Shown here piece by piece: positions 52,158 through 61,377 of a stretch of DNA of 64,000 nt. The position numbers and the translations under genes are program-made. Origin of the DNA: JBFJKD01 sp041600415. GTDB taxonomy: Bacteria > Pseudomonadota > Gammaproteobacteria > Pseudomonadales > Porticoccaceae. Under the pieces are notes generated by a model. The model made no database searches, was not told the DNA's origin, and saw nothing but the letters and a program-made list of their open reading frames with translations. Every line of letters starts with the position of its first letter. The first letter of the stretch is position 1. The DNA is taken from positions 62,001 to 126,000 of the forward strand of contig JBFIKF010000004.1 in NCBI GenBank assembly GCA_041600415.1. The letters run 5' to 3'.

Positions 52158-53054
52158 ATGTCGTTATCTGAGTTAAAAACTTCATTAAAAGCTGGCCTGT
52201 CTGATGCGTATAAGCCGAGACAGGTAGAGAATGCATCTTGTGCAATCTGTGGAAATACCACAGGACCATTCTCTTTACACCTCATTGAATATGATGTTCA
52301 AGGACCAGAATCCGTAGAAACCGGGGTCCCGATGTCGCGACGACAGCGCGGTAAAACAACAGAAAATACTCGTGGGAGTCTACCAATCTGTATAAAGTGT
52401 GCGCCGGCTTGCAAGAAATGCGGGCTCCCACTACCCACTGAGAAGGTTCTTGATTACCTGGAGTCGCTAAAACGAGGTAGCGATAGCAGATCGATTCGCG
52501 CCGGCCTCGGATACTGCCAGGATTTTCATTTCGGCTTTCTACTGCAGGCATTGTGGAAGCGCATCTTCAGACTGGGCCGCTTCGGACAAACCATGCAGGC
52601 AAGCTCGCTCGTATTAGGAAGAGAATCCCAGCCTAATTTTTCCAGTCAAAATACAAAACCGGACACTGGAGGTCTCCACGAAGCCCGTCCGACACTAATG
52701 TCACCAGATGAAATTCATGACTTTGGAATTGAGATTGTGACAAAAGATGCCCGGAAAATGGGTTACAAGATCATATCCATCAATAACCGACTAGGCCATG
52801 ATCCTCAAATTGTTGCAGAGAAAAACGGCAAGACATTCCACGTCCTGGTGAGAACTGCCTGTTACCCAAGTAAAGGTGAACTTGACGAAGAGGCACTGGG
52901 CATACTATCCGAGAAGGCTAACAGCCAAAATGTCGGACTACTATTTGCATCCGTTGGCATTGCCAATGCCAACGGAAAAACCGACTCTGAAATGGGGCAA
53001 TGCGTCCGTGGTGCAGGATTTTATGTGAGTTATCAGGGGATGAAGTCTCTCTAG
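52158..53054 (+). CDS. zinc-ribbon protein with restriction-endonuclease-like C-terminus, unknown function
   Basis: A 298-residue protein. The N-terminal half has pairs of cysteines (SCAICGN at about 28-33; CIKCAPACKKCG at about 77-89), probably binding zinc. The C-terminal half (IEIVTKDARKMGYKIISI... HDPQIVAEKNGKTFHVLVRTA) resembles the core of PD-(D/E)xK nucleases, but the expected ExK is LxR, so catalytic activity is doubtful. No ribosome site is visible before the ATG. The DNA from 52118 to 53300 is more AT-rich than the genes around it, suggesting separate acquisition. Confidence 0.6.
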   Translation: MSLSELKTSLKAGLSDAYKPRQVENASCAICGNTTGPFSLHLIEYDVQGPESVETGVPMSRRQRGKTTENTRGSLPICIKCAPACKKCGLPLPTEKVLDYLESLKRGSDSRSIRAGLGYCQDFHFGFLLQALWKRIFRLGRFGQTMQASSLVLGRESQPNFSSQNTKPDTGGLHEARPTLMSPDEIHDFGIEIVTKDARKMGYKIISINNRLGHDPQIVAEKNGKTFHVLVRTACYPSKGELDEEALGILSEKANSQNVGLLFASVGIANANGKTDSEMGQCVRGAGFYVSYQGMKSL

Positions 53055-53098
53055 ATAATCCACCATCCAACTGCACTACAAGTATGCCGAGGGTTATG

Positions 53099-53317
53099 AT
53101 GAAACATCACTTCAAACAATGGAGTTTTTCTCTATATTCAATAACTCGACTCGCGTTCGAAGTTATCAAATGGTTAATAGGTCTTTTTGCCGTTAGCACT
53201 CAAACAAAACCAGCAGACGACGAACTCAACAACTCGTTTCGTGGTGGCGTTATGAACCACCGTACCGGAAAGTTTGACGACGGAAGCGATCCCGCGGGTT
53301 GGTACGAGCGCGATTAG
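53099..53317 (+). CDS. small membrane protein at the end of the conjugation module
   Basis: A 72-residue protein starting MKHHFKQWSFSLYSITRLA, with GAGG 6 bases upstream of ATG 53099 (an ATG immediately before is possible). One hydrophobic stretch (ITRLAFEVIKWLIGLFAV) is followed by a polar tail ending MNHRTGKFDDGSDPAGWYERD. ICEs of this type carry a small membrane protein gene (DUF3742-like) convergent with the TraG-like gene, and this one occupies that place; its stop overlaps that gene's end by 4 bases. The exact family is not certain. Confidence 0.55.
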   Translation: MKHHFKQWSFSLYSITRLAFEVIKWLIGLFAVSTQTKPADDELNNSFRGGVMNHRTGKFDDGSDPAGWYERD

Positions 53318-54879
53318 CGACGAGTTCCTTTCGACAGCAGTGTTTTGCCGATTGAGCCCCCTTGGCGACCCGCATCCTGAGCAGGACTCCGAAGTGGGCT
53401 GGTAGCCGCCTCAATTGATCGTCCTACATGCACGCCTGCCCATGCCATCATTCCACTCCATACCAGTGGAAGCCCCAGATAAAGACTGGTCGTGATCATG
53501 TTGAGCAGCATGCGTTTGATGTCATGCTCGCCGGGATTTGCGAACATCTGCAGGAAGACATTCACATCCGGGTACATGGACAGGATGAGGTTCTGGTCCA
53601 CCCACAACGCCAGGTACCAGAGCACGCTCCAGAACTTGACGGTAAAGATAGCCATGGCGCCGATGACCATCATGGAGATGGAATAGCGCGACAGCACCAC
53701 GATCATGGGCAGCAAGGCGTAAATGCCGAGCAGGAGCACGGCCTGCACCATCGGGAGGGCCTGAAGGACAGCGGTCATGGTGACCGAGAAAAGCGCCGAT
53801 GCAGCCACCACGCCACCCGATGCCAGTCCACCTTTGGCGACATTCTCTACCGTATTGAGCAACCCGGTACTGCCGGAATTGTGGGCCACGAGGTCGTTGT
53901 TCGACCACGATGGCGGAGCATTTGCCAGCACGGCCCTGGCGACTGCGTCGTTCTGCTGCTCACTGGCCAAAGCCGGGGCAATGGCAACCACGAGACCTGA
54001 AAAACCGGCCGATGTGGCATCGGCCTCGTTAATCATCTTTTCACGCAGGCCAATCGAGGCGTCCTCCCACCACTGCTTGCAGTAAGGCCTGCCCCAGGTA
54101 GGTGGTGCAGCAGGATCATATTCGGTATCGCGGGCAGCGTTGTAGGCCCAGCCGCTGACCTGCGTGGTGGCGCGCAGGGTGTCGTAGTATCCAGGCGTAT
54201 CTCGATAGACATGCGATCCCATCCAGTCCGGATCGTCGGGGCCATAGGTTGTCAGCAGGGCATTGACCACGGCGGTGGATGGCCGTTCTGCCTGGTAATT
54301 CGACCGGGCCGGGATGTAGCACTGGCTGAAGAAATCGCTCACTTCCTGGCGAAGGCGTGGGTCGGCAATGGTCGCGAGCCGCGCCTGTTGCTCATAGGTA
54401 CGCATGTCCGCAGCGCTTGGGAGGCCTTCGACCACCGCATGGTTGAATCCGGAGGTCATGGAGAGAACGGCATACCACCACACCGGGATGTTCACGGTCG
54501 CCGGCGAACCAGTGAAGCCGGTTGAACCGTAGGTGCTCTGTGGCGCTGCCACAGTCGCCGTGGAGGGTGTCGGGTCGATCAGTGTCGGTGGTGGCGTGTA
54601 ATTGAGTGAAGCGGCGTTTAGTGGGGTCAATGCAGCTGGCTGTCCGGCCAGTACCACCACCAGTAGTGCAATGAAGAGTTCCAGCTCCATGCGTCGCAAC
54701 GACAATCCGGTGACGGTACCGAACTCACCACCTTGCGCCGGTTCCCGCCAGTTGTCGATCAGGATACCGAGGAACGGCAGGAACACGATACCGGTGCCAA
54801 TCAGCACATCCCACAAAATGCCGTAGAAGGTCCAGCCGAACAGTGTCGTAAAGAGTTCGAGATAGCTGTCGACAGTCAT
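53314..54879 (-). CDS. TraG N-terminal-domain protein of the ICE conjugation apparatus
   Basis: A 521-residue inner-membrane protein with several hydrophobic segments near the N-terminus (FTTLFGWTFYGILWDVLIGTG split; IELFIALLVVVLAGQPAALT) and a group in the C-terminal third (MTAVLQALPMVQAVLLLGIY, ILMSMYPDV region, LGLPLVWSGMMAWAGVHVG). It matches the TraG-N type of the type G system, which is involved in mating-pair stabilisation and pilus assembly. A long periplasmic part (about 85-300) lies between. It is the last gene of the transfer operon in this orientation and starts 4 bases within the previous gene. Confidence 0.82.
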   Translation of the reverse strand: MTVDSYLELFTTLFGWTFYGILWDVLIGTGIVFLPFLGILIDNWREPAQGGEFGTVTGLSLRRMELELFIALLVVVLAGQPAALTPLNAASLNYTPPPTLIDPTPSTATVAAPQSTYGSTGFTGSPATVNIPVWWYAVLSMTSGFNHAVVEGLPSAADMRTYEQQARLATIADPRLRQEVSDFFSQCYIPARSNYQAERPSTAVVNALLTTYGPDDPDWMGSHVYRDTPGYYDTLRATTQVSGWAYNAARDTEYDPAAPPTWGRPYCKQWWEDASIGLREKMINEADATSAGFSGLVVAIAPALASEQQNDAVARAVLANAPPSWSNNDLVAHNSGSTGLLNTVENVAKGGLASGGVVAASALFSVTMTAVLQALPMVQAVLLLGIYALLPMIVVLSRYSISMMVIGAMAIFTVKFWSVLWYLALWVDQNLILSMYPDVNVFLQMFANPGEHDIKRMLLNMITTSLYLGLPLVWSGMMAWAGVHVGRSIEAATSPLRSPAQDAGRQGGSIGKTLLSKGTRR

Positions 54880-55259
54880 GCCCTGCTCCCCTGTAGCACA
54901 GCCAGTACCTGACCAAGCAGGTTCTGCCCCAACACCAGTTCAATCACGACCAGCCAGGTCACGATACGCCAGCGCACAGCGAGAAAATTCCCGGCCAGGG
55001 TCTCATCCAGTCGTCCCCAACGTTGAAGGGTGTTCACGACCCATGGCCAGCCCATCGCCAACAGGGCAATCAGCGAGACCCGGATGCCAGTCAGGAGCGG
55101 CTTCAAGGCATCGATCCGTGTCTGCACTGCGACTACAGAGGTTGTCTGAACTGAATGCCAGAGAATTCCACCCGCTCCCAGTGCCAGACCAAATGCCAGC
55201 AGGGTCAGCAAAAAGAACCAGCGCCGGCGCAAGGCAAATCCGTTATTGGACACGGCCAT
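54876..55259 (-). CDS. small ICE membrane protein
   Basis: A 127-residue protein with about three hydrophobic segments (WFFLLTLLAFGLALGAGGIL, RVSLIALLAMGWPWVVNTL, WRIVTWLVVIELVLGQNLLG). It overlaps both neighbours, the PFL_4711-type gene by 17 bases upstream and the TraG-like gene by 4 bases downstream, and so belongs to the same transcript. Small membrane proteins at this position are typical of type G transfer operons; no separate function is known to me. Confidence 0.7.
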   Translation of the reverse strand: MAVSNNGFALRRRWFFLLTLLAFGLALGAGGILWHSVQTTSVVAVQTRIDALKPLLTGIRVSLIALLAMGWPWVVNTLQRWGRLDETLAGNFLAVRWRIVTWLVVIELVLGQNLLGQVLAVLQGSRA

Positions 55260-56604
55260 TGCTCAGCGGACGCGGATCGATGGTGGGTACTTCTGGCGTT
55301 TTCAGGGACGACTGCCGACGGGCCGCGGCGCGTTGAAGCAGGGTCGCAATCGTGTCGGAAACCACCTCCTTGCGTACCCGGGTCTCGAACAACAGATTCT
55401 CGATCTCCTTGTCCAGCTCGGTGATGGATTTGTCCGCGTGCTCGCGGGCCACTTCGGTGGCATAGACCTCGGGCACCTGGCGGCCGGAAAGCAGCAGGCG
55501 ACGAGCGTACAGCGCCTTCTCCACGGTGCGGGCCGTGCTGATCTCTGACACCAGTCGGCCCATGATGAGGCTCTGCTCGGAGGCCGGCATCTCCCGGATC
55601 GCCTCGATGACCTGGCGGGTGATGGCCACACCGGGAGCGGTAATATTATCCAGGTTGGTCAGTGTCGGGGGCGTTGCGCCGGAGACCAGGTTCTGGATTT
55701 CCGTCGTTACAGTAGTCGCCTCCTGATTGAGCTTTGGCAGTAGCCCGGTACCGGGAATGCTGTCCTTACGGCAGGTATCACAGGTCGTGACGATGTTTTC
55801 GCCGACTACATCGACGACCCAGTTACGCGCCTCGGTAGGCGTTGTCCAGATCTCCGTCAGGCGGGTGGCCGATGCAGGAGGTACCGGGCCTGCCGTTGTG
55901 ATCGGGCGATTCATGTTGATGTTGTACCCGGCCTTGACGATGTCGCCGGTGAACTCCAGCACCGGCTGCCCAGAACCCCCGGCCTGCCCGCCGATCCAGG
56001 GCACGCCATTGTCCCCGTTGGCGGTCTCGACGGCGTCCTTGGCGGTTACCGCATCATTACCACCAACGCCCATCTGGAGCTTCCAGTCATTGCCTTTGGA
56101 CAGCGTGATGAGGTCGGCATAGGGGTTCTTGCCCTGGGCGATCTCTGCCTCCATCTGCTCGCAGGACTTGGTCGCCAACTGCATAGTCTCCTCGGCTTGC
56201 AGTAAGGCATTCTGGAACATGTCGTAGAGGCCGGGATTGGCACGCTGCAAGATCAATGCTGGCAATGAAGCAATGGCGGCGCTGGCTGCCGCCGTCATCG
56301 CATTCATCATGTTATCGATGCCAGAACCGATGTCGTTCAGCGTATTGGTCACAGCAGCCACGGGATCGAACTTACCGCAGCTGTAGCCTAGTCCCAGTTG
56401 TGCCGAACCACCCAGGGTAACGGATACGACAGAAGGATTGGCAGGCGCCGATACGGGCTCTGCCCCACCGATTTCGTAATACCAGAAGCTGTCTTCCGTC
56501 GGCCCCTTGGTAATGGCATGCGCACTATTCAAACTGAGGAGTCCAATCAGCAACCAGCTGATAGCGTGTCGAAGACGGAATGTGTGTAGAGAGTTCGTTT
56601 TCAT
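55243..56604 (-). CDS. ICE conjugation protein, PFL_4711 (TIGR03755) type
   Basis: A 453-residue exported protein. After a signal peptide (ISWLLIGLLSLNSAHA) it has GPTEDSFWYYEIGGAEPVS, a segment LGLGYSCGKFDPVAAVTNTL, and the periplasmic part with CEQMEAEIAQGKNPYADLI, NIVTTCDTCRKDSIPGTG and a helical C-terminus. This is the TraH-like protein of PFGI-1/ICE elements that helps assemble the pilus. The cysteines are probably in disulfides. The upstream gene starts 1 base away, so they are co-translated. Confidence 0.85.
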   Translation of the reverse strand: MKTNSLHTFRLRHAISWLLIGLLSLNSAHAITKGPTEDSFWYYEIGGAEPVSAPANPSVVSVTLGGSAQLGLGYSCGKFDPVAAVTNTLNDIGSGIDNMMNAMTAAASAAIASLPALILQRANPGLYDMFQNALLQAEETMQLATKSCEQMEAEIAQGKNPYADLITLSKGNDWKLQMGVGGNDAVTAKDAVETANGDNGVPWIGGQAGGSGQPVLEFTGDIVKAGYNINMNRPITTAGPVPPASATRLTEIWTTPTEARNWVVDVVGENIVTTCDTCRKDSIPGTGLLPKLNQEATTVTTEIQNLVSGATPPTLTNLDNITAPGVAITRQVIEAIREMPASEQSLIMGRLVSEISTARTVEKALYARRLLLSGRQVPEVYATEVAREHADKSITELDKEIENLLFETRVRKEVVSDTIATLLQRAAARRQSSLKTPEVPTIDPRPLSNGRVQ

Positions 56605-57623
56605 CAGGGATAGGCAATCCAGTCAATATCAAACAGAAACCACTGGCCGCGGCGCTCACAGCACTTGTAGGGCCGCCATAGATTCCAGACATAGTCGCCT
56701 TCGCTATCGACGCGGCCCCCACCCCAGCCGGTCAGGCTGGCAAGATCATTGGTGCCAAAGACGTTGCAACTCGATTCAGACAGCGGCAACAACATCTGCC
56801 AGGTACCGGTGCTGCGATCCTTCTCCATCAAGGGTCCAGGTGACCAAACCTTCATGGAACCCGATGAGCCAGTGACTGGCACATAGACGTGCGGTTGACC
56901 CGTACGCGTGACGATGTCACCAGCTCGCTGGGCATTGAGGGCAGCCGCTTTGGGCTCTTCCGCCTGGGTCGTCCAGCCGGTGCGTGGATAGACACCACCC
57001 CAGGTCTGCAACGGCCAGGTGCCCAGCTCACGCAGACCGGGAATCAGGCTGGCAGGATAGAAGATCTCCGGGATCTCCTGCCGCCACGACAGGGCATCGA
57101 GGCCGGACTGGAAATAGGGAAAGAAAGAAGTGGTCTCTGACGGACACAACAAACCGGTACCGGCGACGATACCCGTCAGCGAGCTCAGCGGGTGGCCAAT
57201 GGCGTCAGTTTCCCGGTAGACCAGATTCTTGTGGTCACGATCCGAGGTTCCTTCCGTGCGGTTGCCAGCACTATCGATCGGCACCGGCAGCAAGGCACCC
57301 AACAGACCCGTAGCCGCCGTCTTCTGCGCCAAACCCAGGGTCGCGCGGATCTCGGTCCACGGATTCCCACCCAGCTCGTTGTAGGTGCTGACCACCAGAT
57401 CCGGGTTGTAATGCCCCACCTTGATCGAGGTGCGTACGCTGCAACCGGTCCAGGAACAGCGCAACCAGAAACAGGTCCCGATCGGCATCCACCGCATGCA
57501 GGAAAATGCCGCCGTTGTCGTCTGGGCTACGATCTGTGGTGTAGTCGTCGTACCGGAGAACCCAGTGACCGGCATCCACAGCGCAATAACAAGGCAGAAC
57601 GATAGAAAGCTCTGGCGGATCAT
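56604..57623 (-). CDS. ICE conjugation protein, PFL_4710 (TIGR03756) type, TraU-like
   Basis: A 339-residue exported protein. ATG 57623 is preferred: it overlaps the stop of the previous gene (TGATG) and gives a signal peptide (SFLSFCLVIALWMPVTGFSG). The mature part includes FSCMRWMPIGTCFWLRCSWTGC (split here by function, three cysteine pairs), GLLCPSETTSFFPYFQSGLDAL, and a C-terminal region ending WRPYKCCERRGQWFLF. Cysteine richness and order match TraU-type proteins that need periplasmic disulfides for pilus assembly. Confidence 0.85.
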   Translation of the reverse strand: MIRQSFLSFCLVIALWMPVTGFSGTTTTPQIVAQTTTAAFSCMRWMPIGTCFWLRCSWTGCSVRTSIKVGHYNPDLVVSTYNELGGNPWTEIRATLGLAQKTAATGLLGALLPVPIDSAGNRTEGTSDRDHKNLVYRETDAIGHPLSSLTGIVAGTGLLCPSETTSFFPYFQSGLDALSWRQEIPEIFYPASLIPGLRELGTWPLQTWGGVYPRTGWTTQAEEPKAAALNAQRAGDIVTRTGQPHVYVPVTGSSGSMKVWSPGPLMEKDRSTGTWQMLLPLSESSCNVFGTNDLASLTGWGGGRVDSEGDYVWNLWRPYKCCERRGQWFLFDIDWIAYP

Positions 57624-58105
57624 CACTTGCCTTCCTGCCGCCATGCCCGGTAATGCGCAATTGCGATCTGCACATCGGTTACGCCATATACGACTGCCTG
57701 GCCATCGAAGACAATGGCTGGATAGCGATCCACACCATACTGCATCGCCTTCGCCAACCCTTGCGCCGCCATATGCATTTTTGTTCTTGACTGATCATCC
57801 ATGTGCTGGATGCGATGCAGCGCGATCCGCTTCGACCTCTCAGGATCGGCTGGCATGTCGACAGAAAGGCCTCGTTCCATTGACTTGATCCCATCGATTT
57901 CGTAGACGGTAGTGTCCGGACCACGTGACTTGTTATCGATGCCTCTGGTGTCAACGAAGGGATACTTGACCGACGTAAACGCCTCAATTACATGAGGCTG
58001 GTTCTGTTGATGCTGATCCGCCAATGTGGCTCCTGAATACAGGAGTAAGGAAGCAAGACAAACTAATGGAACCCATGGACGGTGTTTTGAGGCTTTGCAA
58101 ATCAT
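57623..58105 (-). CDS. ICE conjugation protein, PFL_4709 (TIGR03757) type, TrbC/TraW-like
   Basis: A protein of about 160 residues. ATG 58105 is chosen because the signal peptide (RPWVPLVCLASLLLYSGATL) then lies at the N-terminus; an open frame upstream to 58180 is less likely. The mature part has PHVIEAFTSVKYPFVDTRG, VYEIDGIKSMERGLS and GVDRYPAIVFDGQAVVYGVTD, a thioredoxin-like C-terminal part as in TrbC/TraW components. It precedes the TraU-like gene and shares one base with it. Confidence 0.8.
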   Translation of the reverse strand: MICKASKHRPWVPLVCLASLLLYSGATLADQHQQNQPHVIEAFTSVKYPFVDTRGIDNKSRGPDTTVYEIDGIKSMERGLSVDMPADPERSKRIALHRIQHMDDQSRTKMHMAAQGLAKAMQYGVDRYPAIVFDGQAVVYGVTDVQIAIAHYRAWRQEGK

Positions 58106-58222
58106 AGTGATAAACCCTGTGTCGATATGCGGGCTATCGTGACGCGCATACAGGCGCTTCGATACTGAAAATCGATTCACGTGCGTGCAGGGTTTAACGA
58201 AGTGAGATCGCCAGACCGACGA

Positions 58223-60958
58223 TTAACCGCCGCGTTTCTTTGCGATGCGTTCAGCGATGACATGCACCGCCTCGAGTTCGCTGCAGTTACGCTCCCGCAT
58301 GATCGCGCCACGTTCAGCCTTTTCGTGTTTCTCGGTCATGGCAAGCGCAAGTGATAGCGGCGGCGGGACATTTCTAAATAGCGCTTCCATAGTGTCGGAG
58401 AGCACGACACCCTCGACATACTTGCCCGGCTCCTTGCGAGCCGACAGTAATAGGCTGCGCTGTACATCGGTCAAATCCTTGAAGCGGGCGATTTGTTCAA
58501 CCTCCTCCTTAGGCATCACCAGGCACAGCCACCACTCCATCATGTTGAGCATCTTGCGACTGGCATCGGGGAAGTCTTCCAGATTCTGGGTGGCAATCCA
58601 GAACCAGGCGCCGAGTTTTCGCCACATCTTGGTGATCTTGACCACATAGCGGGCTAGCAACGGATTGGTGGTAATGATGTGCCCTTCATCGGTCACCACC
58701 AGTGTCGGTCTTGCGTCGTGCTGGTGGCGTTCTACCAGATCGTTGATATGGCTCATCATGGAGATGTAGGCAACGGTGAGCTGATCTTCATAGCCTTCCC
58801 GCGCCAGTATCCCCATCTCCAGAATCGTGATGTCCGCCTCGGGCCAGGGTGTGCCCGGGCGGTTAAAAAAGTGTCCGGCGAGTCCTGAACAGAACAGCGC
58901 CATGCCATCGCCCATCTCGATAGCCCGGTTGCGCCGGTGGTCCGGCAGGCTTTCATCGTGACCGATACTCTGGAGTGCGGCGACGACATCCTGGGTAAGC
59001 ACCTGATCGCGGTTTGTCTCCTTGACGGTTTTGGCCGCCAGGAAAATCGCGTTGCGGATCAACAGACGGTCGGCCCGGGTCATGCGCGCATCTTCTCGCT
59101 CATCGCCCCCGGTGATCATGATACGGGCCGCGATCTCCATTTCGCCGAGCACGTCACGGCCGGTGCCCTCCTCATCCACCTCGTCGTCGTCTTCCAGTGC
59201 GTCCGGATCATCGCGCAAATGCTGCTGACGTTCTTTCTGCAACACACGCAAGGCATCGGCAAACGGCGGCAGACTGACATCGGTGTTCGGGTTCAGCGTG
59301 ACCTGGTTGACGGCCAGATCATGGGCCTGAAACTGCTGACCCAGCAGTGAGAAGGAGCCGCCGGCCTCGATGATGAAGATGCGCGGGCGGTACATGGCGG
59401 CCATCTGTTGCAGCAGATAGACCAGCATTGCCGACTTGCCGGCGCCGGTGGGACCGAGGATGAGCATGTGAGCGTTCTTCTTGCGATCAGCCCGGTGCAG
59501 GGGATCGAATACAAGAGGTTCGGCGCCCCGATTGAAGAACACTAGCCCTGGATGGCCGGTACCTTTGGATCGGCCATACAACGGTAGAAGATTCGCCGTA
59601 TGACTGGAAAACACCAGTCGTGATCGGCGGCTGGATTTCTCCAATGTGGCATCGTAGGCCATGGGAAGATTGCGAATATAGCTGTCGAGCGCCAGCAGAT
59701 CGGCCTCGTGCAGGATCGGCTGCAGCCCGTTGGGTAGCAGCAGTGCATTCAGCTGATTGACATTGGCGCGCAGGATCTTCATATCGTCACCGCGCACATA
59801 GAACGCAATGCCCAACGGATAGAGCTTGTTACCGCGCGCCATCTCCCGCTCCACGGCCTCGGCATCTTCCTTGGTGAGCTCGGCCTCGGCGGAATCCCCC
59901 ACCGCGGCCCGTTTAACCTGGGCGATGTGATTACGCGTGAAGTCCTGGGGCTTGGCCGTCAGGGTCATTACCATCACGGTGTACTCCGGGAACCGGTCGA
60001 ATAACGAGAAGACGTGATCACCGGCCTGACGCTCTGCGGTCATGTGTCCCACCTCAGGCGCCCGACGCAGACCCTGGATGGTCACCAGCGTATGTGGCAG
60101 ATCATCGAACCACCAGGTGGCTGAAGCATTGTCCGAGCGAGGCATCGTCAGCGTCAGGCGCTCGGCAAGATCATGCCCGAATGGCAGGTCTTCATCCCCC
60201 GGATAGGGGGCAATCTCGAGCAACTTGTCGGGATCACCACCCGTAATCTCAGGCCTTGGGTTGAACCATTTCAGCAACCACTCGTAGAGGTCCCGGCCAG
60301 TACCACGGCGTACCCGAATCCCCGCCGAGGCCAGTGATGCCACCCACTTGGTGGCCACATCATTCAGGGATTCCTCGATTTCAACGGCCGAAGGCACCCG
60401 ACCATTGGGTTTCAGACGACGATACAAAGTGGCCCGCACACGCCGGATCTGGCCTCGCCACTGGGTACCGGTTACCGCGGCGTCTTCAAAAAGACCACCG
60501 GGACGAGTGATCCGGGCGAGATGCTCCGACAGCGTTTGTTGGAAGTGCCGGGTATAGTCCGACTCCCTTGCACCAGGCTGGGCATAGTTCGCGATTTCTT
60601 TCTCGAATCCTTGAAGACTTGGCTCGTCCTGAACGTATACCTGTAAGATCCACGGGGCATCGTCTTCTTCAGGGATGGCATCGGTCAGCGCGGTCTGGAT
60701 CGCATCGCGCAGCTGGGTCATGAACGCAGGTGTACGTGCTTCGGTACCGGCCGGGATCAGATCGAACAGGGCGCCGACACTGATCCCGTCCTCCAGCAGA
60801 AAGGTACGGCTTGCCGGGTTGTATTCCATCCACGGCAAGAAGTCAGTAAACGACGGCGGACGTTCATACATCTGCTTGACCTGGTTCGTCGTGACTGGCA
60901 GATCGTCATTTTGTTCGTCACGCTTCGAGGGTGTAGGGACTGACTTTATGAGACTCAC
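58223..60958 (-). CDS. TraC/VirB4-type ATPase of the ICE (PFL_4706, TIGR03744)
   Basis: A 911-residue ATPase powering assembly of the type IV secretion channel. Walker A is LILGPTGAGKSAMLV (near residue 500); the catalytic region later contains TLVVTDEGHIITTNPLL (Walker B) and the helical segment WRKLGAWFWIATQNLEDF. The N-terminal part has RPPSFTDFLPWMEYNPASRT, characteristic of the ICE version. It is soluble but membrane-associated through the complex. It overlaps the lipoprotein gene upstream by 4 bases. The best marker here that the element is conjugative. Confidence 0.92.
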   Translation of the reverse strand: MSLIKSVPTPSKRDEQNDDLPVTTNQVKQMYERPPSFTDFLPWMEYNPASRTFLLEDGISVGALFDLIPAGTEARTPAFMTQLRDAIQTALTDAIPEEDDAPWILQVYVQDEPSLQGFEKEIANYAQPGARESDYTRHFQQTLSEHLARITRPGGLFEDAAVTGTQWRGQIRRVRATLYRRLKPNGRVPSAVEIEESLNDVATKWVASLASAGIRVRRGTGRDLYEWLLKWFNPRPEITGGDPDKLLEIAPYPGDEDLPFGHDLAERLTLTMPRSDNASATWWFDDLPHTLVTIQGLRRAPEVGHMTAERQAGDHVFSLFDRFPEYTVMVMTLTAKPQDFTRNHIAQVKRAAVGDSAEAELTKEDAEAVEREMARGNKLYPLGIAFYVRGDDMKILRANVNQLNALLLPNGLQPILHEADLLALDSYIRNLPMAYDATLEKSSRRSRLVFSSHTANLLPLYGRSKGTGHPGLVFFNRGAEPLVFDPLHRADRKKNAHMLILGPTGAGKSAMLVYLLQQMAAMYRPRIFIIEAGGSFSLLGQQFQAHDLAVNQVTLNPNTDVSLPPFADALRVLQKERQQHLRDDPDALEDDDEVDEEGTGRDVLGEMEIAARIMITGGDEREDARMTRADRLLIRNAIFLAAKTVKETNRDQVLTQDVVAALQSIGHDESLPDHRRNRAIEMGDGMALFCSGLAGHFFNRPGTPWPEADITILEMGILAREGYEDQLTVAYISMMSHINDLVERHQHDARPTLVVTDEGHIITTNPLLARYVVKITKMWRKLGAWFWIATQNLEDFPDASRKMLNMMEWWLCLVMPKEEVEQIARFKDLTDVQRSLLLSARKEPGKYVEGVVLSDTMEALFRNVPPPLSLALAMTEKHEKAERGAIMRERNCSELEAVHVIAERIAKKRGG

Positions 60959-61377
60959 CGGCGGACACCGCCCTGCTGACTACTGACTTCACCGGGTAGC
61001 GCATATTCCACCTGCTCGTACATCGGGAAAGCTGTCGTATAGCCGGGCACCGGTGCTCCGGCATCACCGGCCAGATGCGGAAAGATGTACATCACCAGCG
61101 TCGGGTTGGGCAGGCGAGGAAACAGCACATCGATCTCGTTGAAGGCATCTCGTGTGTAGCCATGCAGCGCCGCCTCTCCCGAGACGATGTGCCGGTCACC
61201 CAGCTCGCCACGAATGACCTGGGGATTGTCGGCATTCATCTCGTGCACGTGGCCCTCATAAATAGCCTTCATCGAAGGGCCATCCTGGGGTAGTACGGTA
61301 TCCTTGGTGCTGGCACATCCGGCCAGCACTAGACTAATCAAGCCGAGTACGGCGATAGGGGTCGAGTGCGGTTTCAT
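60955..61377 (-). CDS. ICE conjugation lipoprotein (TIGR03751 type)
   Basis: A 140-residue outer-membrane lipoprotein. The lipobox is LISLVLAGCAST with Cys21. The mature part (YEGHVHEMNADNPQVIRGEL... FPRLPNPTLVMYIFPHL) is that of the small lipoprotein of type G systems, probably a channel component comparable to VirB7/TraV. Its start overlaps the end of the upstream PFL_4705-type gene by 44 bases in another frame; its stop overlaps the TraC-like start. Confidence 0.85.
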   Translation of the reverse strand: MKPHSTPIAVLGLISLVLAGCASTKDTVLPQDGPSMKAIYEGHVHEMNADNPQVIRGELGDRHIVSGEAALHGYTRDAFNEIDVLFPRLPNPTLVMYIFPHLAGDAGAPVPGYTTAFPMYEQVEYALPGEVSSQQGGVRR

